Shown piece after piece: positions 6,655-8,698 of a stretch of 8,698 nucleotides of DNA; positions within the stretch are counted from its first letter, which is position 1; each line of letters opens with the position of its first letter. A model generated the notes under the pieces. That model made no database searches. It was not told the DNA's origin and saw nothing but the letters and a program-made list of their open reading frames with translations. Position numbers and translations under genes: made by a program. Origin of the DNA: an uncultured Armatimonadota bacterium (GTDB lineage: Bacteria; Armatimonadota; Armatimonadia; Armatimonadales; Armatimonadaceae); the NCBI GenBank assembly GCA_903924445.1, contig CAIYBQ010000297.1, positions 1 to 8,698 of the forward strand, given 5' to 3'.

Positions 6655-6762
6655 ACTACCCTGTAAGGAGTTTGACCACGTAGAAAAGCATCATCACAAT
6701 CGTCACAATGCTGGCAATCCACAGCGTGACAGCCGTGATACCCGTTGACTTGAGCTCTTTGG
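6655..6762. repeat. Nramp 3' end, partner of the duplicate (copy B)
   Basis: This is the 3'-terminal part of the intact transporter gene, matching 6493-6600 with 9 mismatches. The 54 nt between the copies (6601-6654) show no further similarity to the transporter gene and no other feature except half of the inverted repeat. Confidence 0.9.
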
Positions 6763-8038
6763 GCAGGTTCTTTTGGCGCAACGTCATCACGGAAACTGCG
6801 ATAATCGGTAGCATCGCCGCCTGCGCAATCCCACCCATCTTGACCATCTGCGTCGGGTCGATGCGCAAGAAGTGCAGTGCTGTTGGAATCGTAAGCAGCA
6901 CAACGACAAACCGGTTACGCCATCTGATGCGCTGTGCATAGTCATCGGCTTTGAAGACACCGAGCAGAGTTGTGACATCCGCGAACACACGCGAATTACT
7001 CGCCGTCGCAGCGAAAATCGTGCCATAAAGCGTGGCAATCGCGCCGACATAAAACACCCACAGTGCCCACGGGCCAAGCGTGTCCGTGTACATATGACTT
7101 AGCGTCGCAATCATCTCCTTGCTCTTCGGGATCAACCCTTGAGGGTGGAGAACACCCGCGCCGAGCAAATAAAACGCCGCAGTGGCAAAGGTGTAGATAA
7201 TCATGCTGGCGATGATGTCAAGGTGCATCACGCGGACCCAGCCAAGAGCACGATCCCGCCACGCCGGCGTGAAATCATTCTCGCCCGTCGACTGTGCGTA
7301 GCCCTTTTCTATACACCAGTAGGGGTACATAAACAGCTCAGCCGCGCCGACACCGGTGATGCCAAACACCGCCACGGCGGTTTTCATGCCGCTTGATGGC
7401 AGGTGAAAGGAAAGTCCATTTGCAAAGTCCGCCGCGGTCAGCGATCCGGGACGCTTGAGGAGAATCGCAGCGCTGAGCACGGTGATGAACGTGAACAGGC
7501 CAACTTTTACGCTGGCAATACCTTCAACCCGGCTGTACCCGCCGCCAAGCAACAGCCACAGAGAGAACGCATACAGAGCGATAACCCAAATATCAATCGC
7601 GACTGCAGGGAAAATCGTATGTAAAACCTGCCCGACCCCGGCAAACATCGCCCCGATTTGGAACAACGTCATCAGGATCATCGCCACCCAAAGCCAAACG
7701 ACCCACGACACACCAACCTTTGGACCCGGCATCAGGTTGAACCCACCAAGGCCCGTCTTCCCGGTTGCAATCGTGAAACGACCCATCTCAGCCTGCAGCG
7801 CTGGCTTAATGAGACAGCTGATGATGATGAGCCAGAGGCACGTCATTCCAACTTCTGCGCCAAGCGATGTCGTAGCGATTAGCTCGCCCGAACCGACAAT
7901 GGATGCCGCAAGAATCATCCCTGGGCCAATGCGCTTTATCGCATCCCGAAAGGTTGACGGAGGTGCTTCCACCGCAGTCGCATCATAGGCGTAGAGATCT
8001 TTAAGTGCAGCAGTACTTTCACTTCTTTGTGCAGACAT
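6656..8038 (-). CDS. Divergent Nramp-family transporter
   Basis: This 460-residue inner-membrane protein has about 11 hydrophobic helices and a 35-residue cytoplasmic-looking N-terminus. The family is shown by GPGMILAA (38-45) at helix 1, GAEVG (60-64), and the general helix layout of Nramp Mn/Fe transporters. The canonical helix-1 DPGN metal-binding motif is replaced by GSGE (49-52). The canonical helix-6 MPH region reads MYPYWCIEKG (237-246). Nramp Asp and Asn ligands are therefore missing, and E52 or other residues may coordinate something else. This places it in a divergent branch whose substrate I cannot state; Mn or Fe transport should not be assumed. The start at 8038 has only a weak ribosome site (GAG about 8 nt upstream). 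The gene is divergent from the exported-protein gene at 8214, and just downstream lies a duplicate of its own 3' end. Confidence 0.85.
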   Translation of the reverse strand: MSAQRSESTAALKDLYAYDATAVEAPPSTFRDAIKRIGPGMILAASIVGSGELIATTSLGAEVGMTCLWLIIISCLIKPALQAEMGRFTIATGKTGLGGFNLMPGPKVGVSWVVWLWVAMILMTLFQIGAMFAGVGQVLHTIFPAVAIDIWVIALYAFSLWLLLGGGYSRVEGIASVKVGLFTFITVLSAAILLKRPGSLTAADFANGLSFHLPSSGMKTAVAVFGITGVGAAELFMYPYWCIEKGYAQSTGENDFTPAWRDRALGWVRVMHLDIIASMIIYTFATAAFYLLGAGVLHPQGLIPKSKEMIATLSHMYTDTLGPWALWVFYVGAIATLYGTIFAATASNSRVFADVTTLLGVFKADDYAQRIRWRNRFVVVLLTIPTALHFLRIDPTQMVKMGGIAQAAMLPIIAVSVMTLRQKNLPKELKSTGITAVTLWIASIVTIVMMLFYVVKLLTG

Positions 8039-8074
8039 GGCAGGACTCTATGCCAGATGGCGGAAATTTGCTAA

Positions 8075-8104
8075 TTTACATGATGTTAACGGCACCGATG
8101 TTAA
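8075..8104 (-). promoter_or_regulatory. Candidate promoter of the Nramp-family gene with a direct repeat
   Basis: On the minus strand TTAACA (8104-8099, 5 of 6 to the -35 consensus) and TGTAAA (8080-8075, 4 of 6 to the -10) are separated by 18 nt. GATGTTAA occurs at 8082-8089 and again at 8097-8104, so one copy covers the -35 and the other lies in the spacer, a possible regulator site. All by eye and tentative. Confidence 0.3.
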
Positions 8105-8113
8105 TCGCTGGAC

Positions 8114-8123
8114 ACTGTACAGT
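8114..8123. promoter_or_regulatory. 10-bp palindrome, candidate operator
   Basis: ACTGTACAGT is a perfect palindrome about 90 nt upstream of the exported-protein start and about 76 nt upstream of the Nramp-family start. It sits between the two divergent genes and could serve either. No specific regulator is recognised. Confidence 0.3.
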
Positions 8124-8159
8124 TTCGTGTAACAGGGTATGCTGGAAACGAGATATCCC

Positions 8160-8173
8160 CTGCGCGCGCGCAG
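8160..8173. repeat. 14-bp GC-alternating palindrome
   Basis: CTGCGCGCGCGCAG is a perfect palindrome with an alternating (CG)n core, in the leader region 41 nt before the ATG at 8214. Such a tract can form a hairpin in RNA or left-handed DNA. Its role is unknown. Confidence 0.4.
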
Positions 8174-8213
8174 TGTGGCACCCAAAACCAACAACGAGGT
8201 TATTAGAACAAAG

Positions 8214-8698
8214 ATGAAGCTATCCCTATTTGCCATCATCGGATTCGCCGCACTGGCCACTATGCCAGCCGCTGCACAGACCAAAACCAACAAGCCAGCT
8301 GCAAAGCCGCAAAAGAGCAATTCCAAGCCACAGGCTCCTGCAAAGTCAAAGCCTGCCGCGCCAAAGCCAGCCCCAACCCCGACCCCGGCTCCAACACCTG
8401 CTCCTGCGAAGGAACTTGGCGAGCGCGAAAAGGCAGTCCTTGGCAAATACACGGTTGCTGGTCAGCCAAACGTGATCGAACTGGTCAACGATGGCGGCTC
8501 CCTCACGATGCAGGCAACCGGATATCCCGCGATTCCTGTTGAGCTGAAGGCAGACGATTCCCTTTACAACCCGATTCTTGCTGGACAGGTCGATGCGAAA
8601 ATCGTCCGTGATGCAGACAAGAAGCCAAACGGCATCGATCTGACATTCCAAGGCAACAAGGTTCAGTTCCAAAAGGATGGCGCAACGCCGCTGACCGC
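8214..8698 (+). CDS. Exported Pro/Ala/Lys-rich protein, 3' end beyond window
   Basis: The frame opens at ATG 8214 and stays open to the window edge (161 codons plus 2 nt), so the gene is partial. Residues 1-21 are a typical Sec signal peptide (MKLSLFAIIGFAALATMPAAA, cleavage expected before Q22). Residues 23-66 are a low-complexity linker of Pro, Ala, Lys and Thr ending in repeated TPAP units, probably a flexible spacer through or along the cell wall. From about residue 67 a folded domain begins (GEREKAVLGKYTV), with alternating strands and PxIPVEL and NGIDLTFQGNKVQF segments. These loosely recall beta-rich DUF3471-type domains; that resemblance is weak. The ribosome site is poor (GAGG 14 nt upstream). 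It is divergent from the Nramp-family gene. Function is unknown; export is well supported. Confidence 0.75.
   Translation, partial: MKLSLFAIIGFAALATMPAAAQTKTNKPAAKPQKSNSKPQAPAKSKPAAPKPAPTPTPAPTPAPAKELGEREKAVLGKYTVAGQPNVIELVNDGGSLTMQATGYPAIPVELKADDSLYNPILAGQVDAKIVRDADKKPNGIDLTFQGNKVQFQKDGATPLT

Noticed and set aside
7455..7988. A 177-codon plus-strand frame
   Set aside because: It is antisense to the Nramp-type gene, and its low-complexity translation is what antisense membrane-protein DNA tends to give.

Overview
The window looks like ordinary chromosome from a free-living, cell-walled bacterium with a GC content in the mid-50s (judged by eye). It carries two housekeeping genes (tyrosyl-tRNA synthetase and MurB) next to a set of accessory metabolic genes. 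A Tat-exported sulfatase, a Gfo/Idh/MocA oxidoreductase, a DipZ-type thioredoxin and a divergent Nramp transporter together would suit a soil or water bacterium from the Armatimonadota or the Planctomycetota/Verrucomicrobiota. That placement is a guess from gene style, not a demonstrated identification. I see no phage genes, transposase, CRISPR array, rRNA or tRNA.

Layout. Positions 10-3882 hold three plus-strand genes: tyrS, murB (1 nt after tyrS, so very probably cotranscribed) and, 38 nt further on, a sulfatase with a twin-arginine signal. The sulfatase converges on a minus-strand pair over a short hairpin at about 3893-3914. That pair is the Gfo/Idh/MocA oxidoreductase (5674 down to 4562) followed by a thioredoxin-fold protein (4467 down to 3919). 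The oxidoreductase is divergent from an unrecognised 138-residue protein at 5793-6209. The 118-nt gap between them holds a perfect 11-bp tandem repeat over a plausible promoter. A small two-helix membrane protein follows at 6232-6441. Next come a 108-bp fragment duplicating the 3' end of an Nramp-family gene (6493-6600), the intact Nramp-family gene (8038 down to 6656), and a divergent, open-ended gene for an exported Pro/Ala/Lys-rich protein from 8214 to the window end.

How the genes work together. tyrS and murB serve translation and peptidoglycan precursor synthesis. The sulfatase and the oxidoreductase could both act on sulfated or other carbohydrates, but they sit on opposite strands and nothing in the sequence ties them into one pathway. 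The thioredoxin follows the oxidoreductase by 94 nt and may share its transcript. I do not see a clear new multi-gene system.

The most notable observations are these: the decayed second copy of the Nramp 3' end beside the intact gene; the loss of the canonical Nramp metal-binding motifs in that gene; the hexamer GCATCC/GGATGC, counted by eye at 29 occurrences against about 4 expected; and the 11-bp tandem repeat at the oxidoreductase promoter.
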